The translations under genes were made by a program, and so were the position numbers. From Lepiota brunneoincarnata (lineage: Eukaryota; Basidiomycota; Agaricomycetes; Agaricales; Agaricaceae): a DNA stretch of 63,496 nt. This document shows positions 20,930 to 32,114 of this stretch, piece by piece. Every line of letters begins with the position of its first letter. Positions within the stretch are counted from its first letter, which is position 1. Under the pieces are notes generated by a model, which worked only from the letters and a program-made list of their open reading frames with translations, was not told where the DNA came from and did no database searches. The stretch covers positions 1-63,496 of the forward strand of contig JAEBUN010000084.1 of assembly GCA_023014365.1 (NCBI GenBank), in the 5' to 3' direction.

Positions 20930-23567
20930 AGTAACAGAGACAGATTCGAAATCCAAGGATCACCGAGGGCGGGGAGCTTTTTTTTGCGTAATTGTACATA
21001 CATCATTAACCCAGCTCCGCCCCCCCCCCCCCCCCCCCCCCTCCCCGACGCTTCCGAGGTAGCGCACATATTAGTGTGATCCGAGCCGAGAGAGAGAGAG
21101 AGAGAGGACGTTAATTGCAGGGGGATGCTCGACGGGGATGTGCAAATACCTGGGGGGGGATAAATTACCCTTACTTATTTACAAGCGGGCGGCTGTTCCT
21201 CCGCAGCATCCGAATCAGCTGATTGCGCTTTTGTGTTTCGGTCTGGGACTTGTGTGCCCCCCCACTAGCTAGGGGCGTACAACTCCGGAACATAGTTATC
21301 GGATACGGGTATAACAATTATGTGTGTGATACCTCCTCCTTCTCCGTTTTTTACGCCACTAGATATCTGTATCAAACCCCTGCAGTAAAATGGTGTGTGT
21401 GCGCGGCCTGCGAGGAATGCGGAATACACCTCTCGGTGTTCGTGGTCATTTTTTTTTACGACCATCTATGACTTTCTATGACTACGTTTGCATTACAAAA
21501 CGATCCCCTCTCGTTATTTGTCAATGCGAGGAATGCGGAAACATATTTTCAATAGGAACTACTGTACTCAGCGAGAGTTATGCCGTCTTCAAAACATCGA
21601 GACAAAAATCACAAGCGTTCTCTACGCGTCATCTCGACACACTTTTTGTTTCTTTCATCCCGGCCTCCTCGTCGTCCGTTCTTAATGACATGAAACCCGA
21701 AACGGAACGAGGACGACAGTTTCAATTGAGAAATGAACGCCTTTAAAGGGACCCTAGCAACGGAGCAACCAAAACAAAACCCAACTCGGCACCAGTCATC
21801 GCGACGCTTGTGTGGCTAGAACGACCCCCCTCCGCGGACTAATGTAGTTCGCTACAGTATGCCCTCGCTTCAGGTCTTACATTTAACACACACACACACA
21901 CACACACACACCCCACTCCCGCCGAATCCCAAGCGGACAAGCCATATCCCCTACCGCAGACCATCAAGATTAGTTCAAAACTTCATAACATGTTTTGGCT
22001 AACGGGAGGGAGGGAGTAATGATCCTAAAGGCAAGGCCAAGACAAATAAAGACTCAAGTCAAGGTGTCAATTAAACTCTGTGGGCTTGGCATACACTTGA
22101 GGGGTGGAGAGGGAATGGGGGGGGGGGGGAAAGGATGGGTGGGGAAAGGACGACCCGGATACCGGATGGACGTAATTGAGAGTTTGTGATCAAGGACGGC
22201 ACCATCTGCGCTGGCCCCCGTGAATAGCATTTGATTAGGACCGTAGTTAATCTCTACCGAGAGCGCGCGAGAGCATGTGTAAAGCTATCATCATCATCAC
22301 CATCATCGGCTTTTTTAGCCCCGAGCAGCAACTTCCGGCATGTGGCTCCCTCCCTCCTCTTCCCATTGGCGGGAAAAGCTTGTGGAATGGGGGTAAGGGA
22401 TGTGTATGTGTGTGCTACTTTCTGATGATACTTTCGGAATAACGGGTCTGAAGGGGTTGTTAACGAGTTAAGTGAATACGAGAATAGACCATGACTTTTT
22501 GCCAAAAGAAACTTTTACGCCACAAGATCATCGACAGACTAGCAGAAAAGGAAGAAATCGAACGGAGGGGATAAGTGAAGTGGGCGGAGGGGGTTACTTC
22601 TCGGCCGCGTGCCAAGAGCCGACGCAAAAGATTTTCCGTCTGCGACTCTGCAGGTGGGGGGGGGGGCTTCTGGGCAGGTCGAAGCCCAGCTAAGACCTTC
22701 TAGGCGGGGGTGGGGCTATTATGTGCATGGATATGATGGAATGAGACGCGGAACAACAAGATGGCAATAATTGGTTCGGATGCTTTCCGCCGAGGGCGGA
22801 ATATGGACAGGATCATTCGACATATAGATGTTTAACGGTGCATGTGTGTTGTGTACAGGTGTAACAACCAATGGGCTGGGAAATTACGCTCGCAGTGTGT
22901 GTCTGTTGATGGAGGGGTGTTGATGTGTCGAACGGTTGATGTTTCGTGTGAGGGATCTGTTTGATTTGATGCGCCTTGTGGTGGAGCGTCAAAGAAGCTC
23001 ATAGGTGGGGGAAACAGTTTGGTGTTCCATGCATGCTGTTAAAACAAATTTACGATCGCAGGGACAATCATCAGTTGAATTATCAGGGCGAGGTCCTGCA
23101 AACGCGGAGGGAACGTTAAGATGTGATGCGCCGCCCCTCTCGTTGTGAGAGGCCGCGCAGGCCGCGTAGTCATGCTGTCATTGGGCGCACCAGGGGGGGC
23201 TGTTTGTTGATGGCTATTACACGTGGATTGGGGGGGGGGGGGGTTACCGAGGGTGTCGGGTTATTTGGCGCCGGAGAGGCATAGGCGATATCACTCGAGA
23301 CAGTTGCGGGAGTGGGCTGTTCCGAAAGTAATAATTCTGACCGGGTGATGAGGATGCGGTTGCGAGGGGAGGGGCGTTGGAGGGAGGGATGGCCGAGGGA
23401 GGGGATGCGGAGAGGACGGGTACAGCATATTACCAAACAGACGCAAACAGGACTATTTTTGAATGTTTTTTGGAAATGGCCGATGAGGTCGAATCGAAGA
23501 CGTCGGAAGATCGATCGGTTCGTTAAATACAAGATTCTCTCTTCACAGAAACACCATCAGCATCATC
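20930..23567. other. gene-free stretch rich in simple repeats, promoter side of the F-box gene
   Basis: It contains a 22-base C run (21020-21041), an (AG)n tract (about 21087-21107), a (CA)n tract (21886-21911) and G runs at 22117, 22656 and 23230. No ORF shows a domain. The last 60 bases before 23568 are the likely core promoter and 5' leader of the F-box-like gene; no clear TATA box is visible. Confidence 0.5.
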
Positions 23568-25084
23568 ATGTCCTCCTGGCAATCTCTTCCTACAGAGCTC
23601 AAGCTTTCCGTCATCGCCGCCCTTCATCCTGCAGACGTCCACGCCCTCGCCAACACTGACCAGGCCACCTACCAGGCCTGCGTCCCTGCCCGCTTTAGAG
23701 TATGTCTCTCTTTCCTGCCTCTTCGCTCCGTCCTTACCTCCTTCCCTAGTCCATTAAACTCAACGACTTCGGCGCTCTCCAGCGCTTTCTCCAAAATGTC
23801 CCTCGCAGCTACTACCCAAACATCATCGACCTCGAGCTTGCCACCCACGACGAGGATCTCTTCGCCCCCTCCCCCATCTCCCTCGCAGAGCGCTCAGAAG
23901 CAGTCATCTCCCTCCTCTCCGCCTGCCCACGCTTGACTTCTCTCGCCCTCCGCGTCGCCGGCTCTCTCGACAAGAGCGTCATCGCCCCCTTTCCCTTCCT
24001 CTCCAATCTCAAGCAACTCTCTGTTGCCAACATCGGAAGCGAGGACTGTGCTCCTTTGTAAGTTTTTTTTTTTTTTGGAGAGGTGCCCTTTGCTCCACCC
24101 CGCCAACTTGCTCACTCCTTTTTGCTTCTTAGGAGCGAGCGCCTCGTTGTCGCCATCGCTGCCTCGTGCTCCAACCTCCAAGAGCTCTCACTCGACCGCA
24201 TCACCCGCTCCGAATTGCACGCACCAGAGCTCGTTGGCGTGCCCTACATCCCCTTGGTTCGAGGCGATGAAGATGTTCCGGATCACCCTCTCCTCGGATC
24301 AGCTCTTTGTCTCCCTTCCCTACTCCGGATCCCCACCCTTCGAAAACTCACTATCCGAGATACCCATCTCGGAGACGAGCAATGGGCCACTACCCCCATC
24401 GCTTGTCGCTTACAAGTCCTCGATCTCGGCAGCTGCTACCACGAGAACGAGGATTTTAACCGATCCTGTACCGAAAGGATCATGGCCGCCGTAGGTCCCA
24501 CCGTCGACGAGTTCTCGCTCACCACGGCCGTCTCCAATGACAGCCTCTTCGCCAAGCCCTCTGAAACTCCGCTTCAAAAACTCCGCAAGCTGCACATCAC
24601 CCCTTTCTTCCCCGTCGACAGCGTCGTCGAAACCATTTCCAACCTCGCTGGATCACCCATCGAGTCGCTATCCATGCAGTGCTACGAGGACGATGTCGTC
24701 GATGTTTGTACTGCTTTGGAGGATTTTCTCACTCTCAAGCTTGAGCGGGGCTCTGAATTTTACAAGAGGCTTGCAAGGATCGATGTTTCCGTCACCGCTG
24801 CCGGGTATGCTCCGACGGAAGAAGAGGTGGAGGAACGGATGAGGGCTGCAAAGAAGTTGCAGGACTTTTGCAGGCAATTAAGGCTGTCGAGTGCTGTGGG
24901 CAGCTATGGCTTCGACCAGCGACCTGTTGCGAGCTCGAGGAGGGCGAGCATGTCGTTTGCGGTCGAGGCGGGTGTTGGTATTGGCAAGGGCGTTGGCGGC
25001 GGCCCGAGCTTTTCAACTGCTGCCGCTACTACTACTACTACTTCTAGACCCGTTGGAAAAGCTAGGTCGATGACGATCTACTAG
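23568..25084 (+). CDS. F-box-like protein with leucine-rich repeats
   Basis: Exons 23568-23699, 23750-24057 and 24133-25084 join in frame to 463 aa. Introns are GTATGT...CCCTAG (50 bases) and GTAAGT...TCTTAG (75 bases). The N-terminus (SWQSLPTELKLSVIAALHP, residues 3-21) is an F-box, which would bind Skp1 in an SCF ubiquitin ligase. The middle shows irregular Leu-rich repeats such as LTSLALRVAG, LKQLSVANIG, LQELSLDRI, LRKLTIRDTHLG and LQVLDLGS, the usual substrate-binding part. The C-terminus is low-complexity (Gly, Ser and a run of Thr) and ends SMTIY. Codon use is C-rich at third positions, unlike the repeats around it, so this is a normal host gene. The substrate is unknown. Confidence 0.88.
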
Positions 25085-25440
25085 GCGCTTTGGTTGGGAC
25101 TATATACTTTGGTTGTTCCGATTGGGTTTTTTTGGACGCTTTTTTTTTTTACATTATGCACCCCTTTATCATAACTTATCCATTACGTTTTCCAATCCTC
25201 CGTCAGACGTTTTTCCCCTCTTTTACGACGCAACCATGACCCATGGCAGGTTTAGATGCATCTGCTTAACTTTATGTTGTAATATATTGTATTCAATGCC
25301 TTGACACTTGATTAAGCCGTGATAACGATCAGCAAGGGGGGGGGGGGCTGAGCAGCGAACAAAAGCCGGAGTCGAAGGGACCCGGAGCGGGGAAGAGGGG
25401 GTGGAACCCAGGGAAGATGCGAGAGCACCGGTCGAGCATG
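25085..25440. other. 3' flank of the F-box-like gene
   Basis: It holds AT-rich sequence with T runs, probably the 3' untranslated region and terminator, then a G run at 25336-25347. No gene is seen. Confidence 0.5.
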
Positions 25441-25873
25441 TGTTCCGTGAAATTGCCCATGTGCTGTTAGGACCTCGGGCTTTCTTGTTAGAAGTGATTA
25501 TCTGTTTTGTTTTGTTTGTTTATTTGTTTATTTTTTGTTCGGGTGGGGGGCGGTTGTTGGTTCAAGATCTGAGTGGAGGGATCAGAAGTGAATTTACAAG
25601 CTACTTGCGGCCCTGCTACATGCGTTTCGTAGGTTTGTGATTGATTATACATTGGCCACTCTGGATCTGAGTCTCCCCAATGTCCCATTGAATGGGTTAT
25701 TGAAGAAATGAGAAAGTGCTTCCCAAGTGGAAGAGGAGGGGCGGATCATATCCTGTGTGGGTGTTGTAAGATACTCTTCCTCATTCAGATAATTTCCTGC
25801 ACCATTGTCTCCTATTGTTTTTTTAATGGGAAGAAACTCCTGGGGTTTATCGAATAGAAATATCAAAATAAAA

Positions 25874-26413
25874 CTACAAACTGGGGGATAGGTTTGTCGG
25901 TTGGTTCTGAGGGTAAGACTTTTTCCTGCTGGCACGCGTCCTACTCAATGCTTCTCGTGGGGTAGGGTCGAGCGGTGCGGCGTTTTGCAGTGCGGCTTCT
26001 TCATATCCCCTGGCCCATGCTATTTTTTTTGCTGTTTTTGCTGTTGGCGTGCCTACTACTGTTGCCTGTAGTGCTTCTACATATCGTCGTGCTACAGCTG
26101 CTGTCTTCTGCGCTGATTTTCTTGCTGCCACTGTTTCTTCTTCATATTGTCGTGCTATATCTGCTGCCCTTTGCTCTGATTCTCCTTGTGCCTTTATTTC
26201 TCGTCGGTGTTGTTCTGCCGCTCTTTTTGCGATAATTCTGTTTTTTGCTGCGATATTTGCCCCTCGCTGTTGCTTTACTTTTAACCTTTCCTCTTCTCGT
26301 AACCTTCGCGTCGGAGCGTGTTTCTTGCGGTACATTTCCCTTCGTTTACTGGTGTTGTCTGTTTTATTGTCCGCTTTTGTGGGAGGTGCTTTGTCTCCCT
26401 CTGGTAGCTGCAT
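25874..26413 (-). CDS. Lys/Arg/Glu/Ala-rich ORF of repeat copy A
   Basis: The 179-aa frame starts MQLPEGDKAPPTKAD. Just upstream, the sequence still encodes a version of the conserved leader (HLFIDLL; compare HSSIDLLIDAN in copies B and C). The body is basic and helical (RREMYRKKHAPTRR, AARKSAQKTAAVARRY), probably coiled coil. The end AAPLDPTPREALSRTRASRKK matches copy C (AAPFDFAAQRAWSAIQTNK). The shared ends and divergent middle suggest a protein-coding family rather than noise. Function is unknown. Confidence 0.4.
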   Translation of the reverse strand: MQLPEGDKAPPTKADNKTDNTSKRREMYRKKHAPTRRLREEERLKVKQQRGANIAAKNRIIAKRAAEQHRREIKAQGESEQRAADIARQYEEETVAARKSAQKTAAVARRYVEALQATVVGTPTAKTAKKIAWARGYEEAALQNAAPLDPTPREALSRTRASRKKSYPQNQPTNLSPSL

Positions 26414-26835
26414 TGTCTGGCCGCTCTAGGCGTTGGTCAACAGATCAATGAACAAATGAGGTTCAGTCATACCATGGGTTCAGATTGTTTACTAACATTT
26501 GTTGGATAATCCATACACCAACTCATTATAGGATGGTCAAATTATGGACAGTGTTTGGGAAGAGGCAAGAGAGTGCTGGTTATTTCTGCGTTTATAGTTC
26601 CTCGTTTTCTCAATAGCCGAGGGTTTATATGCCATCGACACGTATTGTCCGGAACCGCGATTTTATTGGGTGCTCCGGCGTTTGCAATTATACAACCTAA
26701 AATGATTTGTGAACTTCAATTGTTATCACAAATGGGGACGCGCCAATAAGTGGGCACTGAAACTGACCCTGGGTCTAGGCCCAATCCGGCATATTGTGTG
26801 CACCTGGCCCACTTGACTTTAGCGGTTGTTTGCAT

Positions 26836-27418
26836 TGAAGAGCAAACGACTCTTCAGCACGTGAAAGGCGCCGAAACGAGACCGAAACAAATCCGAAACA
26901 GCGCTAACACGAACAAACAAAGGGGCGAGTTTGGTTGGCGAAACAACCACTGGGCTTCGAAAACCGGGAAAGATGAGATATTCGAGAGAGAGAGAGAGAA
27001 AGAGAGAGGGAGTTTTTGGGTCGTAGATTGACTGCCCAGCTCGTAAGTGAGCTCGGAACTTTATATACAAGCGAAATATTGTACTGACTATGTTTTCGTG
27101 GCTACGAGAACAGATATAAGGGAAGTTGAAGGGAGCCAATGAACAGGGTGGTATGCGAGGCTCAGAAAGATCTAAATAGGAGAGAAAAACTTATGCTAAG
27201 GTTCATGTCCAGGGGGAAAGAATAGAGATGTTCTGGAAACTTATTTATTTGAAAATGTAAGAGACTTCGAGCGAAATGGATATGTCGTGAAATGATATCG
27301 GCTCCGTTTGGCTGGGCGCTCCAAGCTCCTTGATCCGGGGTTCGATCCGGGTTCAGGTTCCGAACGGTACCAGAGGTGGCATGGGGCAGTCACGTATAGC
27401 CGCATGCCTACCTCTACA
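26836..27418. mobile_element. solo LTR (583 bases) with GCAT target duplication
   Basis: It begins TGAAGAGC and ends CTCTACA, with GCAT on both sides (26832-26835 and 27419-27422). It carries a TATATA box near 27061. The paralogous sites at about 29305 and 31277 are uninterrupted (GTTTGCGTGTCC), which gives an empty-site control. TG...CA ends and a short duplication are typical of LTRs. Confidence 0.8.
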
Positions 27419-27609
27419 GCATGTCCGAGCACTCAATTTGCTTAGTTATATTCAATATCCGGCCTCACGAGAGTCTACAGGATCGAAGTTATGTTGAAAT
27501 GCAAGTTTCAGCTCGCCATCTATTGTCCCTTTTCATGCATTACTTATTCCGTATTCTGCATGGACACTGTAGGTACTCAAGAATGATCTCTGTGATCTTC
27601 TAGATAGCA

Positions 27610-29500
27610 TCGAGTGTGGGCGCCAAAATTGACCCTGGGTCTGGGCCCAATCCGGCGTATTTTGTGCACCTGGCTCACTTGGCTTTAGTGGTTGTTTGCG
27701 TGTCCGAGCACTCAACTTGCTCAGGCATATTCAATATCCAGTCTCATGAGAGTCTACAGGATCGAAGTTCTTGCCGTGGGATTGCTCATGTGCTGTCAGG
27801 GGGGGGTTGGTGGTGGTGGTGGTGGTGGTGGTGGCCAAGGGGACCCCCTCGGGCTTGCTCTCCCTGGGCTTTTCTTGTTCGAAGTGATTATCTGTTTTGT
27901 TTTGTTTGTTTCATCATTTCCTGATGCTCCATGACCCTTCGTTTGTTTGTTTTATTTTTTGTTCGGGTGGGGGCAGTGTTGTTTCAAGATCCGAGTGGGG
28001 ATCATAAGTGAATTTAAAAACTACCTGTGGCCCTGCTACGTGTGTTTCATAGGTTTGTGAGTTGTGACTATAACATTGGCCACTCTGGACTTGAGCCTCC
28101 CCAATGTCCCATTGAATGGGTTGTTGAAGAAATGAGAATGTGCTTCCCGAGTGGAAGAGGAGGGGCAAAAATCATATCCTGTGTGGGCATTGTAAAATAC
28201 TCCTCTTCCTCGTTCAGATAATTTCCTGCACTGTTGTCTCCTGTATCCATTTTATGTGTGTGTGTGTGCGTCTCTCTCTCTCTCTCTTTGTGGACTGGTT
28301 CGTAAACACAGGCTTCGTCCGGGCTACTTTGACTGGTAAGGCAGAGCTGTGGCAACAAATTACATGACCCAAACCCATGGTTGAGAGTTTGAGAGGTTGG
28401 CTGGCATGTGGGACAGTGGGGAGACTAATCTATCAGTTCTGTCCATTTGTTGTTCATAGGGTTTCTTTTAATGGGAAGAAACTCCTGGGGTTTATAAATA
28501 GAAATATCCAAAGAAAACTATGGTTTGGGGTATGGGTTTTTCTGTCACCTCCGCAACGCATAACGGCTCATCATAATTAAAACTCGCTTTGAGTGACGGT
28601 TTGACTCCATGGTTGCTTCCAATTCTGCGAGGCGTGCTTCAACCCATGCTTCTTCCTTGACTCGTGCTGCTTCCCGTGCTTCTTTTAATGCTATTCCTCT
28701 TGTGCCTGTCGTGCCTCTTGTGTCTCTTGGCTTGGTTTTTGTACTGTTTGTCATCCCCCTCTTGCTTTTTGTCATGCCCTTTCTCCTTGTACCATTTGTG
28801 CCCCGTCCCCCCGTCCCCCCGTCCCCCCCGTGCCCGTCGCAGCACTGCCCCAGACGCCCCCGGTGTCTGTACTTGCTTGCCGCTCTACTGTTGGCATCGA
28901 TCAGCAGATCAATGGACGAATGAGATTCGGTCATACCATGGGTTCGAATTTTTATCAACGCTTGTTGGATAATCTCTACACAAACTCGCTATAGAATGAT
29001 CAAGTTATGGACAGGGCTTTGGAAGAGGTAAGAGAGTACCGGAGCTTTTTGCTTCGGCAATTCCCCTGTTTCCTCAATAGGCCGAGGGTTTATATACCAT
29101 TGACCCATATTGTCTGGAACTGCGATTTTATTGGGTGCTCAGACATTTGCAATTATGCACATGCGACCTAGAATGATTTGTGTGCTTCAATTGTTATCAC
29201 AAATGGCGATGCGATTTTTTTGCTGTTGTCTCAATAAGTGGGCACCGAAACTGACCCTGGGTCTAGGCCGAATGCGGCGTATTTTGTGCACCTGGCTCAC
29301 TTGGCTCTAGCGGTTGTTTGCGTGTCCGAGCACTCAACTTGTTCAGGCATATTCAATATCCAGTCTCATGAGAGTCTACAGGATCGAAGTTCTTGTTGAA
29401 ACGCGAGTTTCAGCTCGCCATTTATTGTCCTTTTCATGTCACTTATTTCATATTCTGCATGGACAATGTAGGTACTCAAGAATGATCTTTGTGATCCTCT
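27610..29500 (-). repeat. interspersed repeat unit, copy B
   Basis: The tail (about 27880-28200) matches copy A closely, including the segment with GGCTCAAGTCCAG on the minus strand. The promoter TATATAAACCC lies near 29090 (minus strand) and the head at 29232-29480. A partial extra head lies at 27610-27775. A (GGT)n tract sits at 27808-27832 inside the tail. Confidence 0.7.
28545..28958 (-). CDS. Lys/Arg/Glu-rich ORF of repeat copy B
   Basis: The 137-aa frame carries the conserved leader MTESHSSIDLLIDANSRAAS from residue 9, then a basic region and EAREAARVKEEAWVEARLAELEA, a likely coiled coil. It is shorter than copy C and its middle appears frameshifted. It may no longer be functional. Function is unknown. 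Confidence 0.35.
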   Translation of the reverse strand: MIKIRTHGMTESHSSIDLLIDANSRAASKYRHRGRLGQCCDGHGGDGGTGGRGTNGTRRKGMTKSKRGMTNSTKTKPRDTRGTTGTRGIALKEAREAARVKEEAWVEARLAELEATMESNRHSKRVLIMMSRYALRR

Positions 29501-30188
29501 AGATAGCAACGAGTTCGCGCTCCATTCCTATGTAAATAGTGGTACATAGTCCCCGCCATACCCAGGCAGAGAGCCACTCGACTAGGATCCGGTTCTTCTG
29601 TTTGGATCCTAGGTGCGTAACGTACTCACTCGCTGTCTCTGGTAGACACTACTAATTCTTCTGTTTGGATCCTAGTGATCCGTTATACACATCCTTGTCT
29701 CGACGTGATACTCTACGTAAATATTCTTGCTAAGTTTACGAGGCGTAGAGAAATGGATTTATCAAAATGTATCATCGGGCATGGAGCACTATCCGCTTTA
29801 AATTGCTCTCTCCCTCTTGTTTGGAGTGATCATCTATTTTGTTTGAATTGATCGCTTTTTTTTTTTTTGGAGGAGAGAGGTCGTTCAAGATCCGAGTGGG
29901 GATCATCAGTGAGTTTAAAAACTACTTGTGCCCTGCTGCATGCGTTGCATAGGTTTGTGACTATACGTTGGCCATTCTGGACTCGAGCCCCAATGTCCTT
30001 GAACAGTTGTTGAAGTAGCTGCAAAGCGCTCCTTAAATGGAGGGGGTGTAGTCCCTGCACCCAAGGTAACTGCCGTGCGGCGCTTGCAAGTCTATCCACT
30101 AAGCGCGTCGAGTCTCTGACAGTGGGTGAGGGACGGTTTTGATTTCTGATTTCTGTGGCGCACTAGCGCTCCAAATATCCAAATAAAA

Positions 30189-30761
30189 CTATGTGGGGTA
30201 TGGGTTTTGTTGTCGTTTTTGTAAGTTATATTTTATTTTGTTGGTTTGAATTGCACTCCATGCTCTTTGTGCGGCAAAGTCGAACGGTGCGGCTTCTTGC
30301 AATGTTCTTTCGTATTCTTCGACTCGTTTCACTTCCTTGACTCGTGCTGCTTCTTGTGCTATTGCCCTTTGTGCCTTAAGTGCTTCTGCTGCCCCCTTTG
30401 CTTCTTGCAATGTTCTTTCGTATTCTTCGACTCGTTTCACTTCCTTGACTCGTGCTGCTTCTTGTGCTATTGCCCTTTGTGCCTTAAGTGCTTCTGCTGC
30501 CCCCTTTGCTTCTTGCAATGTTCTTTCGTATTCTTCGACTCGTTTCACTTCCTTGACTCGTGCTGCTTCTTGTGCTATTGCCCTTTGTGCCTTAAGTGCT
30601 TCTGCTGCCCCCTTTGCTTCTTCAATTCGTCGTGCCCTTCCACCCATGCTCAGTCTTTGTGCCTGTCGTGCCGTTCGTGCCTCTTGTGTCTCTCCTCTTG
30701 GTTTTCGTACTGTTTGTCGTCCCCTCCTTGCTCTGTGTTGCGCCCTTTCTCCTTGTACCAT
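30189..30761 (-). CDS. coiled-coil ORF with three 36-residue repeats, repeat copy C
   Basis: The 190-aa frame starts MVQGERAQHRARRG. The leader MTESHSSIDLLIDANSRAAS lies just upstream in another frame (near 30895), so a frameshift or intron is likely. Residues of about 60-170 are three near-identical copies of a 36-residue unit (EAKGAAEALKAQRAI... ERTLQ) encoded by a 108-base tandem repeat. Heptad-like spacing suggests a long coiled coil. The end EAAPFDFAAQRAWSAIQTNK is shared with copy A. No known domain; could be a non-autonomous element's nucleic-acid-binding or assembly protein (inference). Confidence 0.45.
   Translation of the reverse strand: MVQGERAQHRARRGRQTVRKPRGETQEARTARQAQRLSMGGRARRIEEAKGAAEALKAQRAIAQEAARVKEVKRVEEYERTLQEAKGAAEALKAQRAIAQEAARVKEVKRVEEYERTLQEAKGAAEALKAQRAIAQEAARVKEVKRVEEYERTLQEAAPFDFAAQRAWSAIQTNKIKYNLQKRQQNPYPT
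30301..30624. repeat. 108-base tandem repeat, three copies
   Basis: AATGTTCTTTCGTATTC recurs at 30301, 30409 and 30517 with the rest of the unit essentially identical. The period is a multiple of three, so the coding frame is kept. Confidence 0.93.
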
Positions 30762-31429
30762 TTGCGCCCCGTTGTCCCCCGATTTTCCTTGTGCCCGTCG
30801 TAGCGCTGTCCCCGATGCCTCCAGTGTCTGTACTGGCTTGCCGCTCTGCTGTTGGCATCGATCAGCAGATCAATGGATGAATGAGATTCGGTCATACCAT
30901 GGGTTCGAATTTTTTATCAACGTTTGTTGGATAATCTCTACACAAACTCGCTGTAGAATGGTCAAGTTATGGACAGGGCTTTGGAAAGAGGTAAGAGAGT
31001 ACCGGAGCTTTTCGCTTTTGTAATTCCCCTGTTTCCTCAATAGCCGAGGGTTTATATACCATTGACCCATATTGTCTGGAACTGCGATTTTATTGGGTGC
31101 TCAGACATTTGCAATTATGCACATGCGACCTAGAATGATTTGTGTGCTTCAATTGTTATCACAAATGGGGACGCGATTTTTTTGTTGTTGTCGTCAATAA
31201 GTGGGCGCCGAAATTGACCCTGGGTCCGGGCCCAATCCGACGTATTTTGTGCACCTGGCTCACTTGGCTTTAGCGGTTGTTTGCGTGTCCGAGCACTCAA
31301 TTTGCTCAGGCAGATTCAATATCCAGTCTCACGAGAGTCTACAGGATCGATCGAAGTTCTTGTTGAAACGCGAGTTTCAGCTCGCCGTTTATTGTCCTTT
31401 TCATGTCACTTATTTCATATTCTGCATGG

Positions 31430-31784
31430 TGTAAGGGAGGAAACTCGCCTACGTGCAGAATCCGTCCCTGCATCATTTTTTTCATTTAGGTATTTAAGTA
31501 GCACATTTGTACTTAGATACCTTAGCTCCCAACGACGAGGATGTCTCCGCTGCCATAAGACCTCCGATAGGCTACAGCGTAATCAGCCTGAAGTTTCTTT
31601 CCCTCAGTTTCGCTCTCTCTCTGTCTCTCTTTCTCTCGCTCTCTCAAGTTTCCCTACGATCCCTCACTCAACTGGAGTTGTACTTGTACCCAGTTTCACG
31701 AGGTCGGGAAGACGAGCCCGTGGTCGTTTCGCCAATCACACCTCGCCCTTACAATTGTCTTGGAGGATGATTCTCTTTCCTACA
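31430..31784. mobile_element. solo LTR (355 bases) with ATGG target duplication
   Basis: It begins TGTAAGGGAGG and ends TTTCCTACA. ATGG flanks both sides (31426-31429 and 31785-31788). The paralogous empty site near 29457 reads CTGCATGGACAATG without insertion. It has a TATTTAAG box and a CT-rich stretch. It is a different family from the 26836 LTR. Confidence 0.82.
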
Positions 31785-32114
31785 ATGGACACTCTAGGTA
31801 CTCAAGAATGATCTCTGTGATCCTCTAGATAGCAACAAGATCGCGCTCCGTTCCTATGTAAATAGTGGTACATAGTCCCCGCCATACCCAGGCAGAGAGC
31901 TACTCGACTAGGATCCGGTTCTTCTGTTTGGATCCTAGGTGCGTAACGTACTCACTCGCTGTCTCTGGTAGACACTACTAATTCTTCTGTTTGGATCCTA
32001 GTGATCCGTTATACATATTCTTGTCTCGACGTGACATTCTACGTAAATATTCTTGCTAAGTTTACGGGGCGTGGGGAAATGGATTTATCAAAATATATCA
32101 TCAGGCATGGAGTA

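Larger units (their letters stand above)
12782..25347. repeat. cluster of nine poly-G or poly-C tracts of 10-22 bases
   Basis: Runs of G begin at 12782 (13), 15911 (10), 16282 (13), 16957 (16), 22117 (13), 22656 (11), 23230 (14) and 25336 (12). A run of C lies at 21020 (22). All are in gene-free DNA or introns. One more long run is at 50818 (14). Lengths are as printed and may be imprecise, since homopolymers are error-prone. Confidence 0.8.
25441..27600 (-). repeat. interspersed repeat unit, copy A, interrupted by a solo LTR
   Basis: Read on the minus strand, the unit has a head (matching 29232-29480 and 31201-31425), a TATATAAACCC-type promoter (near 26628), an ORF rich in Lys, Arg, Glu and Ala, and a tail near 25490-25690. 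Copy A is split: its head lies at 26750-26835 and 27419-27600 around a 583-base insertion. The family is not one I recognise. Confidence 0.7.
29820..31425 (-). repeat. interspersed repeat unit, copy C
   Basis: On the minus strand: head 31201-31425, a CCAATAAAATCG motif and TATATAAACCC box near 31050, the ORF, then a tail. The tail includes GGCTCGAGTCCAG (near 29980), matching the pol III box B consensus with one change, and ends in an A run (T run at 29861-29872 on the plus strand). This mix of a pol II-type promoter with an ORF and a tRNA-like tail ending in A is unusual. Confidence 0.7.

Noticed and set aside
24024..24494. 156-codon ORF overlapping the F-box gene
   Set aside because: Shadow frame across an intron of the F-box-like gene.
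26049..26429. Plus-strand hydrophobic ORFs resembling membrane proteins
   Set aside because: Mirror frames of the Lys/Ala/Glu-rich minus-strand ORF of repeat copy A.
30246..31023. Cys-rich plus-strand ORFs of 185 and 228 codons
   Set aside because: They are the complement of the 108-base repeat; the minus-strand frame has shared ends with other copies and a coiled-coil pattern.
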